Below, in pieces: positions 33,282 to 41,574 of a stretch of DNA of 47,474 nt. Source of the stretch: Thermoplasmatales archaeon E-plasma (lineage in GTDB: Archaea; Thermoplasmatota; Thermoplasmata; Thermoplasmatales; Thermoplasmataceae); assembly GCA_000496135.1 (NCBI GenBank), contig KI542675.1, positions 863,942-911,415 on the forward strand. The letters run 5' to 3'. The notes under the pieces were generated by a model. That model was not told the DNA's origin. It worked only from the letters and a program-made list of their open reading frames with translations, and searched no databases. Position 1 is the first letter of the stretch. The number at the start of each line of letters is the position of its first letter. The position numbers and the translations under genes are program-made.

Positions 33282-34578
33282 TAAGGGCTTACCGAATATT
33301 AACATAACAAATATTATTAGACTACTTATGCATGTATTACCATGGATAATGATAAACAGTATACATGGTGGATCAAAGCTATTTCTGGGGCTGACGAGGT
33401 TCAGGCAAGGCGGTTCGCAGCCGCAATAGCGCTTGAGATGGGGCGTGGAGGGGTGTCAAGAGTAGTTGAACTGACAGGCATGTCGCACCTGACCATTGAT
33501 AAGGGGATAAAAGAACTTAAGAAAACTGAAAAGCTTGAAATTCCGGGAAGGCTTCGTTCTGCAGGAGGAGGAAGGAAAAGAATTGAGAATAAGGATCCGA
33601 GTGTTATTGCTGATCTGGAAAAAATAATGGATGAGAATACCGCAGGTGACAACATGAGTCTTCTGAGATGGAGCAATAAATCCACCTACAGGATTGCAGA
33701 TGAATTGAAATTGATTGGCCATAAGATCGATCCAGATACTGTGGGAAGGATACTGAAGGAAAACGATTACTCATTGCAGTCGAACATAAAGAACAAAGAA
33801 GGGGGTTCATCAGAGGATAGAGATGCACAGTTCAGGTACATAAACGAAAAAGGGAAGGAATTCATGAATAATGGAAACCCCGTGATATCCGTTGATGCAA
33901 AGAAAAAGGAACTCATTGGAGAATTCAAGAATCCGGGAAGGACATGGAACAAGACAGGAGAAGCAACGGAGGTTAATGTGTATGATTTTCCCAATCTTGG
34001 CGTTGGCAAAGCAGCACCTTATGGAATATACGATACAGGAAGGAATGAAGGCATGGTTAATGTGGGAAAAAGCCATGAAACATCTGAATTCGCCGTTGAA
34101 AGCATCAGGCAATGGTGGTTTCTCATGGGAAAGGAGAGATATCCTGATGCAAAGGGATTGATGATATGTGCAGACGGAGGTGGTTCCAACGGATCACGCA
34201 ACAGAGGATGGAAGATTCACCTGCGGGAACTTGTGAATCAGATCGGCATACCCATAACAGTATGCTATTATCCTCCGGGAACAAGCAAATGGAACAAGAT
34301 AGAACACCGTATGTTTTCATTTATCAGCATGAACTGGAGGGGAAAACCGCTTGTGAATTTTGAGACGGTCATAAAACTTATAGCCACCACAAAAACCAGG
34401 AATGGTATCACGGTAGCTGCAAGAGTGGATGATAAAGAATATGCCACGGGGATCAAGCATTCAGACAAAGAAATGGAAAAGTTGCGCATTGAACCACACC
34501 TGTTGCATCCAAAATGGAATTACACAATCCTACCTCAGAATGACTAATTCTGATAAGTTATTATTCGGTAATCCCTTA
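33282..34578 (+). mobile_element. ISAzo13-type insertion sequence, complete
   Basis: A 1.3-kb element with ends TAAGGGCTTACCGAAT (33282) and the complement of TAAGGGATTACCGAAT (right end 34578), near-perfect inverted repeats. One intact transposase gene lies between. A GAT triplet is found just outside both ends and may be a short target duplication. It closes the three-gene unit on its right side. Confidence 0.75.
33342..34547 (+). CDS. ISAzo13-family transposase
   Basis: A 401-aa DDE transposase with the hallmarks of this family: the DNMSLLRWSNKSTYRIADEL segment, EGGSSEDRDAQFRYINE-type linker, VISVDAKKKELIG with the first Asp, GKAAPYGIYD, CADGGGSNGSRN with the second Asp, and PPGTSKWNKIEHRMFSF with the Glu. 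Length is normal and no stop codons interrupt it, so it may be active. ATG start. Confidence 0.93.
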   Translation: MDNDKQYTWWIKAISGADEVQARRFAAAIALEMGRGGVSRVVELTGMSHLTIDKGIKELKKTEKLEIPGRLRSAGGGRKRIENKDPSVIADLEKIMDENTAGDNMSLLRWSNKSTYRIADELKLIGHKIDPDTVGRILKENDYSLQSNIKNKEGGSSEDRDAQFRYINEKGKEFMNNGNPVISVDAKKKELIGEFKNPGRTWNKTGEATEVNVYDFPNLGVGKAAPYGIYDTGRNEGMVNVGKSHETSEFAVESIRQWWFLMGKERYPDAKGLMICADGGGSNGSRNRGWKIHLRELVNQIGIPITVCYYPPGTSKWNKIEHRMFSFISMNWRGKPLVNFETVIKLIATTKTRNGITVAARVDDKEYATGIKHSDKEMEKLRIEPHLLHPKWNYTILPQND

Positions 34579-34603
34579 GGATCAAAGAGAGTTAGGTGGT
34601 TTA

Positions 34604-34683
34604 CTATGGCGGCAATAGACATGATATTGCGCAGCAGAGCAAGAATTTTGTTGAAGTGACCTAGCAACCTTTTGCCGCTATAG
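34604..34683. repeat. MITE-like element, copy A3, internally deleted
   Basis: An 80-bp derivative with ends CTATGGCGGCAA and TTGCCGCTATAG. It lacks about 100 bp of the A1/A2 interior; the junction is AATAGAC joined to ATGATATTG. Flanked by the 8-bp direct repeat GTGGTTTA (34596-34603 and 34684-34691). Confidence 0.75.
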
Positions 34684-34730
34684 GTGGTTTAGAAAATATC
34701 TTATTTATCCATATACTAACTATTAATAAC

Positions 34731-35141
34731 ATGAGTGAATTTTTAGATAACGACGAATACGAAAGATGGATTTCTAGTTCCAAGAGAACGTTAGAATCTG
34801 CCATCAACGATAGAGATTCCCATTTTCATAACTGGTCTTGTTTCAAGGCTCAGCAATCCGCAGAATATGCCATAAAGGCATACATGAAAGGTATTGGGAG
34901 AGACTCATTTGGGCACTCTGTTTCCGGTTTACTGAAGAAGGCTGATTTTCCAGATGAAGTGATTAACAAATCAAAAACTATCGACAAATTCTATATTCCG
35001 ACCAGATACGCAGATGCTTGGTCTGAAGGGACGCCTGATGAATATTACACCGAAGCGGATTGCAATGTCGCAATTGAGTGCTGCAAGTTCATTATTAATG
35101 AGGTTGAAAAAAAGTGGAAATCGTTGAGCAAAGAAAGTTAG
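34731..35141 (+). CDS. HEPN-domain protein, toxin of a HEPN-MNT pair
   Basis: A 136-aa all-helical HEPN protein. ERWISSSKRTLESA opens the first helix; NWSCFKAQQSAEYAIKAYM is the typical second helix; GRDSFGHSVSGLL contains an R-x4-H motif as in ribonuclease HEPN toxins. In type VII systems the HEPN RNase is silenced by its nucleotidyltransferase partner, which here overlaps by 28 bp. The leaderless ATG at 34731 has a TATA-like TTATTTAT about 28 bp upstream, next to MITE A3. Ends with TAG. Confidence 0.88.
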   Translation: MSEFLDNDEYERWISSSKRTLESAINDRDSHFHNWSCFKAQQSAEYAIKAYMKGIGRDSFGHSVSGLLKKADFPDEVINKSKTIDKFYIPTRYADAWSEGTPDEYYTEADCNVAIECCKFIINEVEKKWKSLSKES

Positions 35142-35452
35142 AAAGGGAAATAAAGATTAGGTCTGCCATTGAATATTCCAAGGCTTTAGATTTCAAATCC
35201 ACCGTGATATTAATAGGTTCCTACGCAAGAGGGGATTTCAATCTTTGGAGTGATGTTGATCTTTTGATAATTGGTGATTTCACAGGGAACCCGGTAAGGA
35301 GATCGGAAAAATTAGATTTTCCAGCGGGATATGAACTGATTTTACTCACACCGGAAGAGATCTCTATTATGAAAGGCAAGAGAAATAAATTTCTGATCGA
35401 TTCTTTTGCGGAAGGAGTGGTTCTAAGGGATGACTTTCAGTATTTTTCATAA
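35114..35452 (+). CDS. MNT-type nucleotidyltransferase, antitoxin of a HEPN-MNT pair
   Basis: A 112-aa minimal nucleotidyltransferase. VILIGSYARGDFNLWSDVDLLII carries the G-S-x-A-R-G-D and D-V-D motifs with both metal-binding Asp. It would modify the HEPN toxin by nucleotide transfer to neutralise it. The GTG start lies within the HEPN gene, so the two are translated together. No frame damage. Confidence 0.88.
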   Translation: MEIVEQRKLEREIKIRSAIEYSKALDFKSTVILIGSYARGDFNLWSDVDLLIIGDFTGNPVRRSEKLDFPAGYELILLTPEEISIMKGKRNKFLIDSFAEGVVLRDDFQYFS

Positions 35453-35664
35453 ATCGATTCTGAATTCATTGTAGAATGTACATTCAGTGTTAACTTCCCT
35501 CAGTAAATCTAAGGTTCTTATTGCTGTCTTTGAGAAGCAACTATTGACTGATCGAAATTGAGGACTAATGAGAATGCATCCGGCTAAAGAATTAGGTGGA
35601 TAAAGGGGTACGACAAAAATTGAGGGTCCACGCAGTAAGACTTTCGCTTACTATTGAGACTCAA

Positions 35665-36090
35665 TTATATTGGAAGTTCCTCCACTTTTCTAACCTCTAT
35701 CCCAATCTTTTTTGCATTATCATACATCTCTCTGTCATCTGTCAATAATGCAAGATTAAGCCTCTTACTGTAGAAAACATAAGATGCATCATAAAATGTC
35801 AATCCAATAGATGCAGAAAGCGTCATTATCTCAGATATATGGACTGGTGAAAGTCTTATCACTTTAATCTTACAGATTACTTTTTCTATTTCCTTCGTCA
35901 ACTCAATTATAACATCATTCTTCAGTCCCTTTATGTGACCATCCTTTCCTTTGGTCAATACGCTTCCTATCTCGTATCCTGTGAGGTCTAATATGTATGA
36001 GTCAGTCATAATGGCTCGAATTGTATCTTCAGATTCGATGAAAAACAGGGTAAATAATGAACTTGAGTCCATAATGTAGCTCGCCGCCAT
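35665..36090 (-). CDS. PIN-domain toxin, VapC-like
   Basis: A 141-aa PIN ribonuclease. The acidic residues appear in order: YIMDSSSLF (first Asp), LTGYEIGSVL (Glu), FYDASYVFYS (Asp) and LLTDDREMY (Asp). The Met at 36090 gives the normal PIN N-terminus one base after the antitoxin stop; Met at 36105 would overlap it. It would cleave RNA when freed from the upstream RHH antitoxin. Intact. Confidence 0.85.
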   Translation of the reverse strand: MAASYIMDSSSLFTLFFIESEDTIRAIMTDSYILDLTGYEIGSVLTKGKDGHIKGLKNDVIIELTKEIEKVICKIKVIRLSPVHISEIMTLSASIGLTFYDASYVFYSKRLNLALLTDDREMYDNAKKIGIEVRKVEELPI

Positions 36091-36091
36091 T

Positions 36092-36319
36092 TTATTGCCT
36101 TTCATCCCTATCCTTCCTTAAATCGTTGAGAAGTTGATTTCGATCCACATTCTCAAGAATGTTATGAATCTTAGATAGGCTTTCCAAGAGTTCCTCTTCA
36201 TTCCTTCTTTCGATCTCATTTTTCAAGGATTTTCTCACGATCTCAGAAATGTTGATTTTCAATTTCTTTGCTTCAGCGAGAGTCTCCTCATCCAAACGAA
36301 TACTTACTAACCTAGTCAT
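36092..36319 (-). CDS. Ribbon-helix-helix antitoxin, VapB-like
   Basis: A 75-aa protein. RLVSIRLDEETLAEAKKL is a CopG/RHH beta strand and first helix, ISEIVRKSLKNEI the second helix, and the charged C-terminal helix (HNILENVDRNQLLNDL) would bind the PIN toxin. It likely represses its own promoter. First gene of the pair, adjacent to the PIN gene. Confidence 0.85.
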   Translation of the reverse strand: MTRLVSIRLDEETLAEAKKLKINISEIVRKSLKNEIERRNEEELLESLSKIHNILENVDRNQLLNDLRKDRDERQ

Positions 36320-36554
36320 ATACAGTTGTAATGCGTTTTATGTATATCTAAAGTGTGTTTGGTGGTTATTGTATTTACAAAAGGAGATCATAAGACTTTC
36401 TCCTTATGCATCGCCTCATAATATTAGGTTCCATAGATAATATTTCTTTAGAGCCAAGTAATTAAGTGGACACCTAAGTTAGAGCACTAACACCCATGAA
36501 AATTCAAGATCTGATATTGAATCTTCCAATTTATTCTGTGGAATTGTAAATCTA

Positions 36555-37262
36555 TCACTTCAACATTTCAGAAATTATGTTTCGAACTTGGTTTTCAAAA
36601 CTAACCAATTTCTCGTAGTTTTGGGCAGTCCTCTTGATCTCTAATCTCGACATGGAATCTTCATAGAGTTTCTTGGAATGTGTTTTTTGCAAAGTTTTTC
36701 TTAATTTTTTAGTTAGCGTGTTTGATTTTATATCGTTAAATAGAGCGATGACCTTTTTTCCATCTATTTTAACGTCGAACATTGAAAATAGATCGATTAT
36801 ATCCTGATCTCGACCAGATTGAAGTTTCAATGCCCAAAGTGCTTCGGGACTAGCAATCGGAATCTTATTTCTCGTTCTACCTGTTAGGGTGATGAGACGA
36901 AGGTTTCTATGTTCTATACTAATCCACGGTTCGGGAATATCTACCTATGCTTCCCTATCTCTCACATAGCCCACAAGCAAATCTAGCGTTAGTTCTTCCG
37001 ATCTATATCTTGACACTTTTCCTTCATAATTCTGCGGATTAGGAACTGAAGATTTCTACAATGCAAGTCCACGGCTCACGATAAAAATCTCAAGTTTCTA
37101 TAGGGCAACGTTTGGGATAACGATATCAACATCGTCAGAGTATCTAGGTTTTCCATATGCAGTTATCGCATATCCACCGATTAAGACACCGCCAAGTTCC
37201 CAAGGCCATGCATCTAAAAGACTGAGAACTTTTCTTTCTCTGTCGGCAGGATCATTATTCAA
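36555..37262 (-). pseudogene. AbiEii-like nucleotidyltransferase toxin with three in-frame TAG codons
   Basis: Reading on from TTG at 37262, one frame runs 235 codons to the stop at 36555 and is broken only by TAG at 37098-37100, 37056-37058 and 36945-36947. No other stop or frameshift occurs. The nucleotidyltransferase core is clear: VLIGGYAITAYGKPRYSDDVDIVI, with both metal Asp. Later segments LDLLVGYVRD, DIPEPWISIEHRNLRLI and IPIASPEALWALKL fit AbiEii-type (type IV) toxins. The surroundings suggest Gln (CAG) at all three positions. It overlaps the antitoxin-like gene by 8 bp. Best read as a young pseudogene. Confidence 0.75.
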
Positions 37263-37815
37263 TCAATTCGCCTGCTTTTGCGTATAACCCCGGGTGATTC
37301 TTTATTATCATGAGAACCTCGTCTTTTGGAATGACCGGTTCACCTGAAACCAAGGTAAAATCAATCTTAGAAGTGGCTTTCATGTCAACGAAGCTACCCA
37401 CCCTCTTTTTTCCTGTGTAAGAGATCCCGGCCCTTCTGAGATACCTTTTCCATTCCTCTATTTCAGATTCATTAACCAGAAGGTGGAATACTCGCAGATA
37501 TGGATTTGGAGAAATCTTGTACCTTCCATTTGTCCAAATTTCTACAGCGGTACTTCCTGTCCATGCCTTATCCCATGGAGCTCTCATGATTATATTTTTG
37601 ACCTTTTCTCATTCAATAATTCTCATGTCTGGCCTCTCAGAAAGTGGTAACACTCTGTACATCCCCCGGTCTATCCTTTCAACAACTCCTCTCATTTTTA
37701 GCTCTGATAGCAATTTTGCTGGTCTAGTATTTCCAGTTACAGTCATAAACTCGGAGGCTGTGAAAGCTTCGTCACCGAATCTTGAAATTAATATATCCAA
37801 ATAGGTTAGCCCCAT
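37255..37815 (-). pseudogene. AbiEi-like winged-helix antitoxin with one in-frame TGA
   Basis: An N-terminal winged helix (TYLDILISRFGDEAFTASEF, KLLSELKMRGVVERI, GMYRVL) and a C-terminal domain (APWDKAWTGSTAVEIW, FHLLVNESEIEEW, SGEPVIPKDEVLMIIK) lie in one frame separated only by TGA at 37609-37611. The codon before the stop is GAA, and TGG (Trp) is the likely ancestor. This is the order of the antitoxin of AbiE-type systems, which represses the operon and blocks the nucleotidyltransferase toxin. Upstream of and overlapping the damaged toxin gene. Confidence 0.7.
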
Positions 37816-37829
37816 ATTCCGTAATAATC

Positions 37830-37900
37830 CTATGGCGGCAATCTAACGTCATGAAAAACATCAATTTTTGTTTCATTTCTTGAGGAAAATATGGCGTAAC
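37830..37900. repeat. Type-B relic, uninterrupted copy
   Basis: About 71 bp from CTATGGCGGCAATCTAACG to ATGGCGTAAC, matching the relic split by the IS at 18145. The minus strand is open and encodes TPYFPQEMKQKLMFFMT. It lacks its own far end and runs straight into copy A4. Confidence 0.55.
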
Positions 37901-38082
37901 CTATGGCGGCAAAAGACTGGTAGCAGTGTGTTAAAAACTATCACTCATTTGTGCAGTAAGATAAGGAATTTGTGAGTCACTGTTTTGTATACGTAATATG
38001 CCTTACACAGAAAATTTTTGGCTGACGCAAAGAATCACAAGGAAATCAGGTAAAGTAATCTAACAACCTTTCGCCGCCATAG
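37901..38082. repeat. MITE-like element, copy A4 (diverged)
   Basis: A 182-bp element with ends CTATGGCGGCAA and TTCGCCGCCATAG and an interior clearly related to but more diverged than A1 and A2. No matching target duplication flanks it, consistent with age or insertion next to the type-B relic. It lies about 45 bp before hicB. Confidence 0.65.
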
Positions 38083-38127
38083 ACCAACAGGAAAAAACCT
38101 TATACATCTGTTCAACATAGTTTCCCA

Positions 38128-38337
38128 ATGAGATACACTGTTATCCTTGAGAAAGGAGAGGATGGATACATTGTTGCTAATGTGCCTGCTCTCCCCGGAT
38201 GCATAACACAGGGGAAAACCAGGGAAGAAGCCCTAAAAAATGCCAAAGAAGCCATAGAACTATACATTGACGTTTTAAGAGAAGACAACGAACCTATTCC
38301 ACAAGATGTTGGCATAGAAGTGGAAATCGATGCCTAA
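38128..38337 (+). CDS. hicB: HicB-family antitoxin
   Basis: A 69-aa protein with the HicB partial RNase-H-like fold: YTVILEKGEDGYIVANVPALPGCITQG and TREEALKNAKEAIELYID. It is the short form, without an added DNA-binding domain. It is the first gene and overlaps hicA by 8 bp; this antitoxin-first order is common in archaea. It neutralises HicA. Confidence 0.92.
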   Translation: MRYTVILEKGEDGYIVANVPALPGCITQGKTREEALKNAKEAIELYIDVLREDNEPIPQDVGIEVEIDA

Positions 38338-38554
38338 CCGCAAGACGCTCCCAGTTATTTCAGGAAAAGATGTTGTTAAGATATTGTGCAAGAATGGTTT
38401 TATAGTGAGAAGACAGACTGGAAGTCATATCATCATTAAACGTGAGAAAAAACAGGTAGTTGTGCCAAATCACGATGAGATTGACAGAGGTACCCTCAGA
38501 TCGATTATAAAACAATCAGGTTTCACAGTGGATGAATTCATGGAACTCCTCTAA
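38330..38554 (+). CDS. hicA: HicA-family mRNA interferase toxin
   Basis: A 74-aa dsRBD-like toxin. PVISGKDVVKILCKNGF, RRQTGSHIIIKR with the catalytic His, VVVPNHDEIDRGTLRSIIKQSG and a final short helix all match HicA. It would cleave mRNA. Start ATG lies in the end of hicB. Intact. Confidence 0.93.
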   Translation: MPNRKTLPVISGKDVVKILCKNGFIVRRQTGSHIIIKREKKQVVVPNHDEIDRGTLRSIIKQSGFTVDEFMELL

Positions 38555-38688
38555 ACTGAACACAAAAATACCATTGAGCATATCCCAATGGAAAGCATTG
38601 GAACCGTAAAAATGGAGGGTAATATATCACTGCAATGCCCTGTACAATTCTCTGGAAATGTATTTTAATCTCCGTTAGATACTGGATC

Positions 38689-38780
38689 AGCTAGGGGAGC
38701 GAAAATTGCTGAGAGGGCAGGAATCACTGCCGACCCTTGAACCTGATCCGGGTAATACTGGCGAAGGAAAGCATCTAGCG
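38689..38780 (+). promoter_or_regulatory. TPP (thi-box) riboswitch
   Basis: Core sequences of the thiamine pyrophosphate aptamer are present in order: CTGAGA, ACCCTTGAACCTGATC, GGGTAATAC, GGCGAAGGAAAG. The P1 stem pairs GCTAG near 38690 with CTAGC at 38775-38779. A TATA-like TATTTTAATC lies about 25 bp upstream of the 5' end. It precedes the thiamine-type transporter genes and should lower their expression when TPP is plentiful, most likely by controlling access to the ribosome site (GGAG) before 38813. Confidence 0.93.
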
Positions 38781-38812
38781 AACATCGCTTTTCTGGCAGG
38801 AGAAAACAAGAA

Positions 38813-39949
38813 ATGGATCCTGCGGACGAAAGAGAAAGAGGAATTAAGGGACTCAAGCCCTTTGAGAAGAAAATTCTGGGAATTGTGGTTGCTGTCATAG
38901 TAATAGTTGCGGGTTTCGCAATCTTTTACAGCATTGAAAACAAGAAGCCTTCCGGAAGAACAATCGTTATATGCACATATGGTAGTTTACTGGCATACGG
39001 AGCAAACAAGAACCAGACATATAGTACAGTATTTGGGACATTCGAGAAAGAATATGGTGTTAATATAAAGATCATCACACCGTCGGTAGGATGTCTTCCT
39101 GCCCTTGAATCGAGGAAGAACAATGAGGTTGCCAATATTGTGATTGGGCTTACGAACCTCAATGGGATCCAGGCTGCCAGGGATGGTCTGCTGGTGAAAT
39201 ATCATGCACCGGAAAATAATATTAATTCAACCCTCATGGCTGAAATGGGGTCAGCTTCTTCATACCTGACTCCATATGAATATTCTTATCTTGGTATCGA
39301 TTACAACAAGACAGGATTCACATCGGGGCAATTCAGCCCCACATTTGCTAATCTTCTGACCAGTCAGAATGCCTCGCATCTCCTGATGGAAAACCCGACA
39401 ACCAGTGATACTGGTGAGGGCTTCCTTCTCTGGCAGATTGCTTATTATGAAAATATTCTCCATCAGAACTGGACCACATTCTGGAGTGCAATAAAGTCAT
39501 ATGATGCAAACCACATTTATAATTCGTGGAGTACTGCTTTCACGGCATTCGAATCAGCATCCCCACAAACCCTGCTTGTCAGTTATCTCACCGATCCTGC
39601 ATACAATGTGTATTTTGGGTATGGAAACGATGTGAATTCAACGGTAACATCCTATGCAGGAAAAGAATATGGATGGAGGACAATATATAATATTGGGATT
39701 GTTAACGGAACCGGAAATCTCACACTGGAAAAAGATTTCGTCAATTATTTCCTGAGCCCTACAGTCCAGAACCAGATTCCAACCAACGAATGGATGTATC
39801 CTGCCAATGAAACTATTGCCATGCCTCCGTCATATTCGGCAACCATGAACCAGAGTGAGATAATTCCTCTGAATAACTATATTTCAGCCGAGGATATATA
39901 TCTGAATTCAGGAAACTGGATACTGCAGTGGCAGGCCTTGATGGAATAG
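38813..39949 (+). CDS. Thiamine ABC transporter, substrate-binding protein (ThiB-like)
   Basis: A 378-aa protein. Residues 21-42 form an N-terminal membrane anchor (ILGIVVAVIVIVAGFAIFY), so the protein is tethered outside the membrane. The mature part opens with TIVICTYGSLLAYGA, matching the 'VxTYxSF' start of ThiB, and is rich in Asn-x-Ser/Thr sites. NPTTSDTGEGFLLW is the ligand-cleft loop of this binding-protein family. Control by the TPP riboswitch supports thiamine or a thiamine precursor as substrate. First gene of a three-gene operon. Confidence 0.88.
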   Translation: MDPADERERGIKGLKPFEKKILGIVVAVIVIVAGFAIFYSIENKKPSGRTIVICTYGSLLAYGANKNQTYSTVFGTFEKEYGVNIKIITPSVGCLPALESRKNNEVANIVIGLTNLNGIQAARDGLLVKYHAPENNINSTLMAEMGSASSYLTPYEYSYLGIDYNKTGFTSGQFSPTFANLLTSQNASHLLMENPTTSDTGEGFLLWQIAYYENILHQNWTTFWSAIKSYDANHIYNSWSTAFTAFESASPQTLLVSYLTDPAYNVYFGYGNDVNSTVTSYAGKEYGWRTIYNIGIVNGTGNLTLEKDFVNYFLSPTVQNQIPTNEWMYPANETIAMPPSYSATMNQSEIIPLNNYISAEDIYLNSGNWILQWQALME

Positions 39950-39951
39950 AC

Positions 39952-41574
39952 ATGAAAACACGGAACTTGAAGTGGTGGGCATTGCTCCTTTCCCCATCGA
40001 TATTCATACTGCTCGTTATCGTGATTCCATTCCTCTATGCTGCTAATTTTTCTGGGATCAGTAATTTCTCCATATTTTTTGGGAATGGGACAGCAGCCGC
40101 ACTTTCGAGGCAGGCTTTCAGGAATTCCATATACCAGGGATTTGCAAGTGCAGCAATGTCACTGGCTATAGGGTTTCCATTGGGTATTTTCATAGGCAGA
40201 TACAGGATAAGGCACCGCAGGGCATTAAAGTCATTCATAATAATTCCATTCTTCATGCCATCTGTCATTATAGTGCTGGCATTTGCCTCTCTTTTCGGAA
40301 AAACTTCACCGCTGGTTGCATTGTTCCCGTTTGTTCAGATATTTTCTTACGGATTTTCAGGCATCATAGCCATAAACACCTTCTTTAACGCTCCACTGGT
40401 TGCCTTCCTTGCCTCAACAGGCATTGAGCGTTCCCATAAGACGCTGGAGGAAGCATCAAGCATCCTCGGATCAGGAAGATTTGGAACATTCATCAATATC
40501 TGGGGACGGGATGGATTGACAGGTGCAATCTCAGGGACTATTCTTGCCTTTCTCTATTCTTTCTCTGGCTTTGCAGCTCCCCTTATAATCGGGGGTCCTT
40601 CCAATTTTACAATTGAAACATGGATCTACTTCCTGGTAAGACAGGAAGGTCTTGTTCAGGTAGGGGTATTGTTTGGGTTATTGCAATCACTGTTTCTTCT
40701 TATTCCGCTGGTTATTTACCTGTTTCTTATGTCAATGCACAGATTTGTTGATGAGCAGGGTTCTGATAGGAATGAAGAGATTCCACCCAAAAGGGAAATA
40801 TGGTTCATTCTGGGGAGCCTATACACATCCATTTTCCTCATATTTGAGGTAATGGTTTTCGCATCAATTGCCATTTCATCGGTGGATATTGGATGGAATT
40901 CCCATTTGACATTGAATGGATATTCTGAACTTTTTGGAAGGGCATCATCATCGCTTGACATTCCATCATATCTTCCATTCCTGAACACTGCGTTTTACGG
41001 GATTGTTACTGCTATTACAGTTTCCCTGATTGGAGTTATGTGGGTGGTTGGAAAGAGAAGGCTCAACATGAGAAATGATTCCACCAGGGATTTTGTGCAA
41101 TATATACCGCTGGTGATACCTGCAATAATGATGGCACTTTCCATATCTGTATTTTATGAAACGATTATTGATCCAGCATATCTATGGCTTCTCATAATTG
41201 CCGTACAATCTGCTGTTGCAATTCCGGTCGTGCTGAGGGTCGTGTCAGGAGGTTTTTCGGAGATACCCAAATCATATACAGACAGCGCAAGGGTAATGGG
41301 GGGAAATGCATTATTTGAGGTTGAATTGCCCCTTGCCGGTTCATCAATTGCGACGGCACTCATGTTCGGTTTTGCAATAAGCATGGGTGAATTCACGGCA
41401 ACGAACTTTCTTTCCACCAACACATTCATGCCTTTGAGCGTTGAGGTTTATTCTCTTGAATCACTGAGGCTTGCATCTGCATCATACGCTGCAGCAGCCA
41501 TACTTCTTGCTCTAAGTTTTATGTTTTTCTTTGCAATTCAAAAGGTGGGTGACAGATTCATTGGCATTCGTTGA
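39952..41574 (+). CDS. Thiamine ABC transporter, permease (ThiP-like)
   Basis: A protein of about 540 aa with some twelve membrane helices. It is two fused permease halves, as in ThiP. Each half carries an EAA-type coupling loop: HKTLEEASSILGSGRFGTFI (first half) and PKSYTDSARVMGGNALFEV (second). The ATG at 39952 lies 2 bp after the binding-protein stop; an earlier start would overlap. Forms the channel for the substrate delivered by the upstream binding protein. Confidence 0.9.
   Translation: MKTRNLKWWALLLSPSIFILLVIVIPFLYAANFSGISNFSIFFGNGTAAALSRQAFRNSIYQGFASAAMSLAIGFPLGIFIGRYRIRHRRALKSFIIIPFFMPSVIIVLAFASLFGKTSPLVALFPFVQIFSYGFSGIIAINTFFNAPLVAFLASTGIERSHKTLEEASSILGSGRFGTFINIWGRDGLTGAISGTILAFLYSFSGFAAPLIIGGPSNFTIETWIYFLVRQEGLVQVGVLFGLLQSLFLLIPLVIYLFLMSMHRFVDEQGSDRNEEIPPKREIWFILGSLYTSIFLIFEVMVFASIAISSVDIGWNSHLTLNGYSELFGRASSSLDIPSYLPFLNTAFYGIVTAITVSLIGVMWVVGKRRLNMRNDSTRDFVQYIPLVIPAIMMALSISVFYETIIDPAYLWLLIIAVQSAVAIPVVLRVVSGGFSEIPKSYTDSARVMGGNALFEVELPLAGSSIATALMFGFAISMGEFTATNFLSTNTFMPLSVEVYSLESLRLASASYAAAAILLALSFMFFFAIQKVGDRFIGIR

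Noticed and set aside
36945-37100. TAG decoded as an amino acid (pyrrolysine or glutamine) throughout this genome
   Set aside because: Several intact genes here end with TAG at family-typical lengths (gmd at 9217-9219, rmlA at 11430-11432, the GT2 gene at 4527-4529, HEPN at 35139-35141). No pyrrolysine genes or suppressor tRNA are visible. Local read-through is not excluded.
17931-38082. Possible CRISPR or other regularly spaced repeats
   Set aside because: The repeated units are dispersed, carry inverted ends and target duplications, and have no regular spacers. They are mobile elements.
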